From Eriocheir sinensis (lineage: Eukaryota > Arthropoda > Malacostraca > Decapoda > Varunidae), in assembly GCF_024679095.1 (NCBI RefSeq), contig NC_066544.1:3180283-3244282 (forward strand): a DNA stretch of 64,000 nt, in the 5' to 3' direction. Made by a program: the position numbers and the translations under genes. Below the pieces are notes generated by a model. It saw only the letters and a program-made list of their open reading frames with translations. It was not told where the DNA came from and did not search any database. Below are positions 19,852 to 30,030 of the stretch, in pieces. The first letter of the stretch is position 1. Every line of letters starts with the position of its first letter.

Positions 19852-22164
19852 CATACGGAGAGTCACACGTCACCTACTATCTCGGTAGTGGTCAATGGTC
19901 GGGTAGTACAAGCCTTAGTAGACACTGGTAGTGGGTATACCCTAGTTCGTCATGCAACAGCTTTGAGACTGGGAGCAGAGATCAATGAGAGAAGAACCCC
20001 TCCCAGCCTTCGAGGAGTCACAGGATCCCCACTAAGAATCCTGGGAATGGTGTGCCTAGAAATAGGAATAGGTGAACAAGGCACCTCCAGATTGTGGTTA
20101 CCAGTAGTCCCCGACAATTACATCGGAAATGATCTACTATTAGGATGTGACGTGTTAGGACAGGCCCCCATGACATGGAATAATAAGCAAGGTACTTTGG
20201 TATGGGGCGGTACATTACACCAAATCCGCTACGTAGCCAAACGACACGGTAAGGTAGAACGAGTTCGCATAGTACCGGGGACGATCGAACCCTTCAGGCC
20301 CACCTTGAGAGTAAACAACCCGATCGAGATTCCATCCTTCCGGACTGAGTTGTACCCTCTCACGGTATCGGAGCTTCCGGGAACCATTTTGCTGGTATCC
20401 CCCTATCAAACCCCTAGGCACGATTTTGTCTGCAGAGTGACAGAGGAAAGGCAGGTGTTTGTTCCCCTATATAATCCAAACAAAACTCACCAGATTTTCC
20501 GAAAAGGTACCTACCTCGGCTCCTACGAACCCGTGCAAGTCATAGAAGAGCTTAACTCACCGGGAAAAGGCTCAGATGTGGCGGAGAATAAGGTTCACGC
20601 GAACATTAGTATCAGTAATGATTTGCTCCCCCAGGCTGACCACCCCAGGGACAAGGGAAGCCGAGAAGACAAACTGAAATCCCTGTTAGCCCTCCAAGAT
20701 TTCAGCCATCTGTCGGAGGAGGAAAAGAAGGTCCTTTTTCATGTTATTCAGGAAAATAATGAACTATTCATTTTACACCCCTCAGAGATCGGGAAGATAA
20801 GAGCTCCACCGGTAAAGATTGCAGTTGAAAACCCTATTCCAGTTAGAGGACCCAAGTATATGTATCCTGAGAAGGCCAAAGCAATCATAGAGAAATTAGT
20901 AGGGGACATGGAAGAGAAGGGGGTGATCGAGCCCTCTACAGCAGCCTGGTTGAGCCCTATCGTCTTGGTATCAAAACCAGACGGCTCCAAAAGGATGTGT
21001 TTGGATTATCGAGGAGTAAACAAACACTTAGCTTCGAACATCTACCCATTACTCCGTCTAGAAGAACTAGTAGAGGTTGCGTCAGGGAACAAATACTATG
21101 TTACCCTAGATCTCAAGGAGGCATATTTTCAAGTAGAGCTGGAGGAAAACAGCAGAGATCTAACCACCTTCAGTGATGGAGTGTCCTTATACCGCTTTAA
21201 AAAACTCCCCTTCGGGTTGAGCTGTAGCCCAGCCATTTTCTCCAGACAAATTGCCCAGGTATTAACTCCTCTAATCAAGCAAGGATGGGTAAAAAACTAT
21301 TTAGATGACATTGTTATTTTTGGGCCAGATTTCCAGACCTTGGTGGAACGGTTAAGTCAGCTCTTCGACACCCTCAGAGAAAAAGGGGTTAAGGTTAATA
21401 TTAGTAAAAGCAAATTTGGGCAAAGACAAGTAAAATTCTTGGGGCACATCCTGTCCGAAAAGGGATGTCAACCAGATCCCGCTAATATCGAGGCCATAGT
21501 GGCCCAAAAAAAACCAAGCAACATCAGGAAGGTGAGAAGATTCCTCGGCATGTGCGGGTTTTACAGGAAACATGTACCGAGTTATGCAGAAATTACCGCC
21601 CCTCTAACAGACTTAACCAGAAAAACACCCTTCCTGTGGACACAGAAATGTCAAAGGGCCTTTGAGCAAAGGAAGGAGAAACTTACGCAGGCTCCTATAC
21701 TGGTGAGAGCTGATGTAACCAAACCATTTTATGTCACCACCGACGCCAGCAATACCCATGTAGGAGGAGTACTAAGTCAGATAGCACCAGACGGCACCAA
21801 TAGAGCCATAGGATATTTTTCAAAGAAGCTAAAGCCCACAGAAATTAGATACGCTACTGTGGATCGCGAGGCTCTCGCGGTCGTCCTCACCTGTCGGCAG
21901 TTCCATCATTATTTATGGGGGACCAAATTCACTATCATAACGGACCATCAACCCCTAGTTAGTATATTCAAAAGGAAAACAAAATCTCCTAGAATGAACA
22001 GGTGGATCTTAGAAATGAGAGAGTATAGCTATAAAATTCAGTACATAAAGGGGAAATATAATAATGTGGCTGACCAGCTTTCTCGCCCGGTGCTATTAAT
22101 ACCTCCACCACCAGCAGACACCATCTTAGGAAAGACTAAGGAGGAAATCAGAACCTTGCAATAA
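19852..22164 (+). CDS. Pol part 1: aspartic protease, reverse transcriptase, RNase H
   Basis: The frame is open from the codon after the gag TGA to a TAA at 22162-22164; the first ATG is at 19888. Protease: QALVDTGSGYTLV, with the D-T-G triad about 12 residues after that ATG. RT: LDYRGVNKHL, VTLDLKEAYFQVEL, FKKLPFGLSCSPAIF and NYLDDIVIFG (catalytic YLDD near residue 471). RNase H: YVTTDASNTHVGGVL (near 619), TVDREALAVV and ITDHQPLVSIF. It is in the same frame as gag, so translation would need stop suppression rather than frameshifting at that junction. The domains look intact. Ty3/gypsy by domain order. Confidence 0.9.
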   Translation, partial: HTESHTSPTISVVVNGRVVQALVDTGSGYTLVRHATALRLGAEINERRTPPSLRGVTGSPLRILGMVCLEIGIGEQGTSRLWLPVVPDNYIGNDLLLGCDVLGQAPMTWNNKQGTLVWGGTLHQIRYVAKRHGKVERVRIVPGTIEPFRPTLRVNNPIEIPSFRTELYPLTVSELPGTILLVSPYQTPRHDFVCRVTEERQVFVPLYNPNKTHQIFRKGTYLGSYEPVQVIEELNSPGKGSDVAENKVHANISISNDLLPQADHPRDKGSREDKLKSLLALQDFSHLSEEEKKVLFHVIQENNELFILHPSEIGKIRAPPVKIAVENPIPVRGPKYMYPEKAKAIIEKLVGDMEEKGVIEPSTAAWLSPIVLVSKPDGSKRMCLDYRGVNKHLASNIYPLLRLEELVEVASGNKYYVTLDLKEAYFQVELEENSRDLTTFSDGVSLYRFKKLPFGLSCSPAIFSRQIAQVLTPLIKQGWVKNYLDDIVIFGPDFQTLVERLSQLFDTLREKGVKVNISKSKFGQRQVKFLGHILSEKGCQPDPANIEAIVAQKKPSNIRKVRRFLGMCGFYRKHVPSYAEITAPLTDLTRKTPFLWTQKCQRAFEQRKEKLTQAPILVRADVTKPFYVTTDASNTHVGGVLSQIAPDGTNRAIGYFSKKLKPTEIRYATVDREALAVVLTCRQFHHYLWGTKFTIITDHQPLVSIFKRKTKSPRMNRWILEMREYSYKIQYIKGKYNNVADQLSRPVLLIPPPPADTILGKTKEEIRTLQ

Positions 22165-23463
22165 GAAGAAGGCCGGTGGGTTCAGATGATTGAATATTTA
22201 GAGGGAGGAAATGTGCCCAGGAGGAATTTCCCACGTACCACCTTAAATCAGTTTGTGGTATGGGAAAGGGTTTTATATTATGCCATTACAGAAAAAGATG
22301 GAAGTGAACAGTTTTGCCTAGTTGTTCCAACAGCTCTTAAACAACAAGTCCTAGAACAGACCCATGCTCAGGTGGGACACCTAGGGATCGAGAAGACATT
22401 GGCCAAGGTACAGGGCCTATACTACTGGCAAAACATGAAAGTAGATGTGATCATGTATGTGAGAAATTGTCTAATATGTCAACAGTATAAAGGCACTACT
22501 GGACTACAGCAACAATGGCAAGAGCTCCCCCCAGTGGAAAAGCCACTGGAGAGAGTTAGCCTCGATCTGACTGACATGGTTGCTGGAGCCCAGGAGTACC
22601 GCTATGTATTAACCAGCTGTGATCATTATTCCCGTTATGTAAAATTTTATCCACTTAAGACCAAACATACGGACGGCGTGTGTGAAGGATTTAAAAACTA
22701 TATCATGGATTTCGGAACGCCAAAAACAGTGTTAACGGATAATGGGAAAGAGTTTACAGCGCAAAGTTTTCGAGACCTGTGTGGCAGATATAAAATCACG
22801 GCCGCTCTGACGACCCCGTACCACCCTCAAGGAAACAGTATTACGGAACGTATGCACCGCACCATGAAAAGTGTGTTAGCCTGTCTATGTCAAGGGTACC
22901 CGTTAAGGTGGCCAAAACTATTGTTACAGTGTCAATCCATGTTGAACACAGCCGTACACACAACCACCGGTGTCTCCCCTTATTATGCGTTCTTTTCACG
23001 ACCCCCCCCTCGCTTGATTAGTAGTGATTTACCGGACACGGAAGCGAGTGAGGAAGGTATCCGTGAAGCCCACGAGATAATCAAAGAAACTCCTCAGAAA
23101 ATGGCTCGCAGATACAGAGCAGTCGCGAATAGAACGCGTAAGAACCAAAAGGTGGAAGTAGGTACCCTTGTGTGGGTTAGAGTGGAAGTAACACAACCAA
23201 ACACTAGTAGAAAATTAAATGTGAAGCGGAAAGGACCATACCGGGTTGTGGAAGTTATGAGAAATGGGGGTGCATACGTGTTGACCAATGTGTTTACTGG
23301 ACAGGAGATTCAGAGGGGCGCAGAAAAGGTAAAACCGTACAATGGGTCGGAAGAGTGGGTAGTGGGGGCACAGGAGATAAATCTTCCTGAGGAGGAAGAA
23401 GAGGAAGAACCATCACCCCCTAGAGTCCGTAGACCGCCACGTAGATATAGTGAAGAGTGTTGA
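22165..23463 (+). CDS. Pol part 2: integrase
   Basis: In the same frame as RT/RNase H, after a single TAA (CAA TAA GAA context). First ATG at 22186. HHCC zinc domain: HAQVGHLGIEKTL then CLICQQYK. DDE core: VSLDLTDM, TVLTDNGKEF and YHPQGNSITERMHRTMK carry the D, D and E. A GPY/F-type module, KRKGPYRVVEVM, sits near the C-terminus, followed by a glutamate run and a proline-rich end. Complete apart from separation from pol part 1. Confidence 0.9.
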   Translation, partial: EEGRWVQMIEYLEGGNVPRRNFPRTTLNQFVVWERVLYYAITEKDGSEQFCLVVPTALKQQVLEQTHAQVGHLGIEKTLAKVQGLYYWQNMKVDVIMYVRNCLICQQYKGTTGLQQQWQELPPVEKPLERVSLDLTDMVAGAQEYRYVLTSCDHYSRYVKFYPLKTKHTDGVCEGFKNYIMDFGTPKTVLTDNGKEFTAQSFRDLCGRYKITAALTTPYHPQGNSITERMHRTMKSVLACLCQGYPLRWPKLLLQCQSMLNTAVHTTTGVSPYYAFFSRPPPRLISSDLPDTEASEEGIREAHEIIKETPQKMARRYRAVANRTRKNQKVEVGTLVWVRVEVTQPNTSRKLNVKRKGPYRVVEVMRNGGAYVLTNVFTGQEIQRGAEKVKPYNGSEEWVVGAQEINLPEEEEEEEPSPPRVRRPPRRYSEEC

Positions 23464-23603
23464 GGGAGTTTGATGTTAACCTAAGCTGTAAGAGGTAGGA
23501 TTGCTGGAAAGAAAGATAAGGATGTACCCAATGTTTTATGTTATGGGTTGTGAGTGGTAAAGAAAGGGAGTGTTGATAAGTAATTGCGGTAAGGAAAACA
23601 CCT

Positions 23604-23701
23604 TTGGAGACGCTAATGAATTACCCTAACGTTCCCGGGGACTGATGGTAAAGTGGGATCGAGCCCATATTCATTAACCTCCCCAATGCGTTTCCCTCCA
23701 A
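23604..23701 (+). ncRNA. Candidate structured RNA element, copy 2 (downstream of integrase)
   Basis: Nested perfect stems: TTGGAG (23604) with CTCCAA (23696), ACGC (23610) with GCGT (23688), and TAATGAAT (23614) with ATTCATTA (23669). They enclose the core CCCTAACGTTCC...GGACTGATGGTA...TGGGATCGA with a GTTC/GGAC hairpin. The core matches copy 1 while all three outer stems are different sequences that still pair, the pattern expected from selection on structure. It lies 141 bases after the integrase stop. Confidence 0.6.
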
Positions 23702-24745
23702 GATTCAGGTGATGATTATACTTCCCCCTTTCTTAACCATAAAAATGAACAGGATGTTTTGGAAGAATAGTATCGTTCGCCCTAAGGTATCTATCGTTCT
23801 ATGTTATCTATTATATTGTAAGTAATGGAAGATATTCTCAACCACCTAAATCAACTTTAAGAAAACCTGGGCACATGTAGTTGTTTTGGAATGAACCGGG
23901 GTTAGGCAAGGGTGAAGCCGAAGCTCCCGGAGAAAGAGTAATAGTTCACTAGTGGTAGTGTATCCACGAATGTGACATTTGTATTAGGGTGAAACTTCCG
24001 TCCGCCCCGATTTATTAATGTCAAGAAATCTACTGCTTTAATTATAAGTCGTGCAGCAGCACGCAGCTTACAGTCTACCCAATCTGGTACGGGGACATTC
24101 ACTTCAGGAGTCAGGACTTCCTAGGCGCTGAACTAAACTTTGCACGCCTTGCTGCGGAAACGGATGGCGAAAATGTCAGTGGGTGTATGAACCGATTTAT
24201 GTGTTTTGTTTTTGTATATGTGAGGATTATTTATATTTTTTGTTTTGATTTGTAAGTGTATTCTGTTACAATTTTTGTTGGTTATGTAAGGTCAAGGGTG
24301 CACTGTGTTTAATCTCAGGAACGAGAGCGAGGGAGGCTAGTCTCGTCTGACACTCCTTACCTGTAGCCAGGTTACTAAGAGGAAGGCTGGGGCAGTGGAC
24401 CCATGACAGATAATCGAGCCATGCCAGGTGAGGCATCTTTGCTTTTGTTTAAGCAGGAAACGGGATTCTAGTATAGAATACCCGTAGGAAGTAAGCCCCA
24501 GGGTAGCCGTTAGGTTGGGCAGGCCCTTGTTGTATTATGGTACTACCGTGTTAGGGTAGGCGTTGTATTGTTGAAATCATGGAGCAGTGCTAAGTCGCTG
24601 TCTCTGTGCCACACGGACGCCTGATAGGAGAAGGAGGGTAGAGTTGGTTGATTAATGATATCCAAAGTATAACAACATAGTGCCTTAGGGGAAGGAAGGT
24701 ATTAGGCTTCGGGAGAAACTAGGATCTTATGGGAGGTGACACTAT
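23702..24745 (+). other. Non-coding 3' region of the SGNH-gag-pol element
   Basis: About 1 kb without coding sequence, between the RNA motif and the 3' LTR. No env-like ORF is seen. A purine-rich run GGGGAAGGAAGG at about 24690 and GGGAGGTGACAC just before the LTR are weak polypurine-tract candidates. Confidence 0.5.
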
Positions 24746-25752
24746 TGTAACGTACCTGCCGGCATACCAACACCGCAGAAGCCATTTAAAAGCCAACTGG
24801 GAAAATTGGGAATAATCCCTTGTACATGGTCATGGTTATTTACCGGATCCACTTTCTCCTCAGCCGAAACAATACCCGTAGACGTTAATATGTCATAAGT
24901 AGATAAGGGAAGAGAGCGAGAAAGCTTGCTTGGGTTGGCACCCCGGATATAAATCCAGCCGAATCCCTATATTTTTATATATATATTTATACGTTAGGAC
25001 TTAGAAATTAAGGGCGAGCCAGTCCAGTCCCTGCCGCCCCCGAGATCAGCAGGCTGGTGATGGGAGTAGAAACGGCTCCGAAACCCCCCCTTTAGGCACG
25101 GCATAACAGCCTATAGTGTAGCTCTCAGGCCGGATATAAATCCAGCCGAATCCCTATATTTTTATATATATATTTATACGTTAGGACTTAGAAATTAAGG
25201 GAAAATTAAGTTAGAATTAACATACAAAAAGACAACCTCAGAAAGGCAGAGGAAGGATAGATTAATGTACCAAGCTGAAAGGCGAGAAGGAAAAGTGTTG
25301 GAACCTTGAGGTGGCCACGTCAGGGGAAAGGTCACGAGTTAACCGCTCGGCCTGACGAGATTCATTCGGGACTTAACCTTTCCACGGCACAGGGGAGGGC
25401 GAGAGACCGCTGAAGGCCGGTGTCCCGGGCTAGGCAAGGCGAGTGGCCCGCCATCTTGAAGCCGCCCCATTGAGAGTCGAGAATGGACCCAGACGCCAGT
25501 GGTGAACAAGGGTCATGCCCTCAGTCATGAGTGCCTGAACTGAGCCAAGGTAAGGGCGAGCCAGTCCAGTCCCTGCCGCCCCCGAGATCAGCAGGCTGGT
25601 GATGGGAGTAGAAACGGCTCCGAAACCCCCCCTTTAGGCACGGCATAACAGCCTATAGTGTAGCTCTCAGGCCTCCACCAAGCCAAGGAAATTATGTAAG
25701 CCGGGTAAGGGGCATCCGCTTGGTGGACGAGGGGCAACCAGTGATCTCACCC
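24746..25752 (+). repeat. 3' LTR of the SGNH-gag-pol element, internally rearranged
   Basis: It starts as the 5' LTR does (TGTAACGTACC) and follows it to about 25130 (GTAGCTCTCAGGC). It then jumps back to a second copy of the CGGATATAAATCCAGCCGAA segment (25131-25200). That is followed by about 350 bases absent from the 5' LTR (25201-25552), before the LTR resumes with AGGGCGAGCCAGTCC to about 25752. The breakpoints share AAGGG, so either the extra block was deleted from the other copies by short-repeat recombination or two related LTRs are joined here. Confidence 0.75.
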
Positions 25753-25939
25753 CAGGGCCAGGGCAGTCGTCACCGTGGTTATCCATGGCGGGCGGAGGCA
25801 ACATCACCAGTAGGCATCCTCTACCGGTGATGAGGGGGGAGCACTTGGTCCACGAATGAATGAATGAATGAATATTTAAATAATTGAGAGCATGGCGCCG
25901 CAACAACGTGGTCATATGGCGCCGAATATTACTACTAAT

Positions 25940-28900
25940 TTAAAGTTTGTGGAGAAGGCCAGCCTCCTCCACAAACTTCAGCACCTCATGTCCCGGGGTA
26001 AGGCACATCTCCCCCAGGATGAGGGAGAGGCGGAAGGTTCTATCATCTCCCCGGCAGCGAGGGAGGTATTGCTCTCGCAGGTCCCTCAGACTTGGACACT
26101 CGACCAGCAAGTGACGTACAGTCAAGGGGACCAAGCAGTCATCACAATAAGGCTGAGCGCCCCGGGACATAAGGTAGCTGTGTGTCAAGTGTGTGTGACC
26201 CGTCCTAAGGCGGGTCAGTACCGTCTCATGGCGTCGCTCCTTCATACGAAGGAGCGGCCATGGGCGGACAACCCTGGCAGCAATCTCCCCCATCTTTGCA
26301 GTGGCTCTTATTTCCTCCCATCGAGCTTGCCATACAGACTGTGCAGCAGCTGTGATGGAAGGAAACAGGTCGCGATAAGGAACAGAGCAAGGGGGGACAG
26401 GACGACGAGCAGCGGCCTTGGCTATCTCGTCCGCCCTCTCGTTCCCTTCCACAGAGACGTGTGCAGGGACCCAGCATAAGGAAATCGTGTGACCACGTCT
26501 GCGGCACAGTAGCAGCCAGATAAATATTTGGAGCACCAAAGGATGGAAGGAAAACCGGTTCTCGACTGACGAGAGGGCAGCACGGGAGTCAGAAAAAATC
26601 ACATATCTCCCCACCTGGAGAGGATAGATAGTACGGAGAGCAAGGATAATGGCAGAAAGCTCTGCCGTAAAAATGGAACTAAAAGCAGGTAGGGTGCCAC
26701 ACCGGGTAAAATCAGTAAAGACGGCTCCATACCCGACGCCAGCGTCAGACTTGGAGCCGTCAGTAAAAACTGGTATGCTACCCTCATGCTCAAAAGAATG
26801 AGCTAAAAACATGGACTTTATGGCAGAGTCCGGCAATGATGCTTTAGGCACTGAGAGGGACCGACAACAGTGTACCTCCGAGAACTCCCAGGGTGGAACA
26901 GAGAGTAGCTCCGGCACCGCTATGGAAGGTTGAGGCAAGGACAATTCCTGAATGAGTGTCCTCACCCTAAACCCAAGAGGCTTAAGACATCGTTGGGAGG
27001 CAGAATAAAGGTTGTCGAGTGAGGTGTCTGACAGAATGGTGTGTGTGGGGCAACCAGGATTTGCGTGGGCCCTAAACCACAGCCTGCAGATAATGGACTG
27101 CCGATGTAGGTCCAGCGGTAACATGCCAGCATCCACAAGGAGGCTTGGAATGGGGCAGGTTCGAAAGGCTCCTGTCGCCAGCCTGACTCCAGCATGGTGG
27201 ATGGAGTCCAGCGTTTTGAGTCGAGCTAGAGTGGCAGAAGAGTACACCTCGCAACCGTAGTCCAACTTAGACTGCACCAAACATTGGTATAATCTAAGAA
27301 GGATAGTACGGTCTGCACCCCAGGAGAGACTGGACAGTACCCGCAAGAGGGAGAGGCGCTTAGAACACGCAGCCTTTAAGTCTTTCAGGTGAGGGACCCA
27401 TGTGAGACGACTGTCAAAAATAACTCCTAAAAAGCGTGTTTGCTCGACGACAGGAAGTCTGTTGCCATAAAGGTAGAGGTCAGGCTCACGGAAGGCGCCC
27501 CTCACCCGCGAAAAGTGCATGGTCAACGTTTTTGTGGGAGAGAAGTGAAACCCGTGTGAGTCAGCCCACCTTGTGACCCGATTGAGTGCCAGCTGGATGT
27601 GACGCTCAGCAACATCAAGACGGGGTGAAGCATAGGAGATGGAAAGGTCGTCCACGTATAGTGAACAGTGGATATCTGGTGGTAAGTTGTAAGCGATGCC
27701 ATTGATGGCCAGGCCAAATAAGGTGACACTAAGGACACTGCCCTGTGGGACACCTTCTTCCTGCACAAAGATGCGCGAAAGAGCAGTGCCAACCCTGACT
27801 CTGAAGGTGCGATCTCTGAGAAAGGACTGGAGGAACAGAGGAAGGTGCCCTCTCAACCCTATAGAATGAAGGACATGGAGGATGCCATACCTCCATGTTG
27901 TGTCGTATGCCTTCTCGAGATCGAAAAACACGCTCACCACGTGACGCTTCTGCGCAAAAGCACGGCAGATGGTAGACTCCAGTTGCACAAGAGCATCAGT
28001 GGTGGAGCGAGCTCGACGAAAGCCATATTGTACTGGAGAAAGATGAGTGTGCTTTTCGAGGAACCAGACGAGACGGACATTAACCATCTTTTCAAATACC
28101 TTTATAAGGCAAGATGTCAGTGCGATAGGGCGGTAGTGTAGCGGGTTAGCAGGATCCTTCCCTGGCTTAGGGATTGGAATAATTGTAGAAGCCTTCCATG
28201 ATGGAGGAATGAAGCCATTCCTCCACATGGCATTGTAGATGTTAAGTAGAAAGGAGAGAGAGTCGTCTGGGAGGTGCCGTAGCATGGCATAAGGGATACC
28301 ATCAGGTCCCGGGGATGTGTCATTGCAGGTGGACAGAGCAGTGAGTACATCCAGCAGAGTGAACGGCACATTGTACGTTTCCACCCCAAACGACGAAAAG
28401 TCTAGCGCATGTCGCTCCTGGGAGGCAAGCTCACGCTGTACAGCTGGAGAACGCGAGGCACGTCTGGAGACGTGGGCAAAGGACTCGCCAATGGTGTTGG
28501 CTACAGCAACACCCTCCGCCACGACGGTGCCATTGATGTTGAGCACCGGTGGAGGAGTAGGAGTATTTTTTTTTTTTTTTTTTTTTTTACGTTGTTGCCT
28601 ATTGCGCCGGTAGGCATCTTCCCGGTGGGGCCTGATGGTCGGCCCTGGCTTCTTCCAGGTGGGGCCTGATGGTCGGCCCAGCCCGTTCTGGCGCAGGCGA
28701 GTGTTTATAGTGGCGCCATCTTGCATTGGCTCATGCTGCCCCCCGGAACTCGTTCTTGATTCGCTTGGACGGCTTCCTCTAGAGTCCGGGTTGATGGGTG
28801 GTCTTCAGGACAGCATGTGGGTAGTTTTAAGCCACTCGGCGGTGACTGAAAAATCCGAGTGGTAGCGTGAGGATTCGAACCCGCGTCGTCCATCACGCGG

Positions 28901-30030
28901 CGAATGTGGGTCCAGTACGCTACCACTTCGGCCACCGCCTACTTCCCCGATATCCTTCGCACACGCTTCCAGACTTTTGACATAGGTGTTTGGCATGTCA
29001 GGGAGCTTAGAAAGGAGCGAAAAGATGCACGGCGTGCCTCCTTCAAAGTTCTCCGTGCTCGAGCCCTGGCCTGTTTATAGGCCGCCCTGTAAAAGTCAGT
29101 TTTGTGACGTTTGTAGCGCCCAAAAGCCCGACGACGTTCCACAACGGCTTGCCTACATTCCTCAGACCACCAAGGTACTGGTCTGCGGTGGACAGTCCCA
29201 GAAGTCTGAAGAATGGAGTGTTCAGCGGACCATCGTATGAGGGCGGTGAAATAAGCGACTGCTTCGTCTATCCCACCGAAATCCTCAAGGCAGTGATCCA
29301 CCTGAGCAAGAAGGCGGAATGTAGTCCAGTCTGCCCTATCCATTCGCCAGCGAGGGACACGGGCAGATGGCATTACCTCGGGGGTCTTCAGTACTATGGG
29401 GTAATGGTCACTCCCGCACAGGTCCTCAGTGACCCGCCAGGAGAAGTCGAGGTAGACGTCAGGGGAACAGACAGACAAGTCGAGCACGGAGAATGAGCCA
29501 TTGGCCCCGTGGTAATGAGTCGCTTCACCACTGTTGAAAAGGCAGAGATCCAGATCGTCAAAAGCTGCAGCCAACATGACACCCCTGCTATTGGTGACAG
29601 TGTCACCCCAGAGATGGTGACGTCCGTTAAAATCGCCCAGTAGTAGGAAAGGAGGAGGAAGAAGACGAAGAAGAGCCGTAAAATCCTCCCTAACAACAGG
29701 CGTGTTAGGAGGAAGATAAATAGAAGAGAAGGTATAAGTCTTCTGAAGGTGAAGTTGGCCAGCAATCATCTCCAAAGGAGAGTTAAGAGGAAGAACATTA
29801 AATGGGATAGAAGAAGATATAAAAATAGCAGATCCCCCATGACACCCCTGGGCAGGATCATGGGGGGAATAAAAAGCCTGGTAGCCCGCAGGAGGACGAG
29901 GAATGGAAGAGCCCACCATCGTCTCCTGCAGGCATACCACTGAGGGCTGGAGACTCCTCAGAAGGAATTGTAGCTCCTCCCAGTTGGCTCTGAGACCTCT
30001 GCAATTCCACTGGAGTATGGTGAAGATGAC
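25940..30030 (-). pseudogene. LINE ORF2: endonuclease, RT, RNase H, interrupted by a SINE
   Basis: The endonuclease starts LQWNCRGLRANWEELQFLL (about 30015-29960), then VCLQETMVGSS, FLLLGDFNGRHHLWG and CGSDHYPIV. The linker RRPVPWWSEECRQAV leads to WKRVRRISGK, where the SINE cuts in at 28940. After the SINE: NDTSPGPDGIPYAM, KPGKDPANPLHYRPIALTSC, FFDLEKAYDTT, GVPQGSVLS, SLYVDDLSIS (catalytic DD), then RNase H VFTDGSKSDAGVGYG, IFSDSRAALSS and WVPAHVSVEGNERADEIA, and a C-terminal C-x-x-C/H cluster (PYCDDCLVPLTVRHLLVEC). Apart from the SINE no stop was found. The frame begins directly after the ORF1 TGA with no in-frame ATG nearby. Confidence 0.9.
28566..28939 (-). mobile_element. tRNA-derived SINE inserted in LINE ORF2
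   Basis: Inverted copy of the SINE at 13091-13483. The poly-A tail appears as poly-T at 28566-28588, the B box as GGATTCGAACC near 28870, and the 5' end GGCGGTGGC at 28939. It splits the LINE codons for ISGK from those for TPTPPP. The flanks GGGGAAGTA and TACTCCTAC join in frame with little or no target duplication. Confidence 0.9.

Larger units (their letters stand above)
16433..25752 (+). mobile_element. Ty3/gypsy LTR retrotransposon with an SGNH-hydrolase ORF (SGNH-gag-pol)
   Basis: Direct repeats beginning TGTAACGTACCTGCCGGCAT at 16433 and 24746 are the LTR starts. The first 390 bases differ at only about five positions, so the insertion is young. Between them lie an SGNH hydrolase ORF, gag with zinc knuckle, and protease-RT-RNase H-integrase in Ty3/gypsy order, all on the plus strand. 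The integrase-last order excludes Copia. The 3' LTR is rearranged and its outer edge is uncertain. A clean target duplication could not be matched to the GTGC before the 5' LTR. Confidence 0.88.

Noticed and set aside
23636..23670. Hammerhead ribozyme suggested by GGACTGATGGTA
   Set aside because: The conserved CTGATGA is not matched (GG follows CTGAT), and the GAAA segment is missing; copy 1 has CTAATGG instead.
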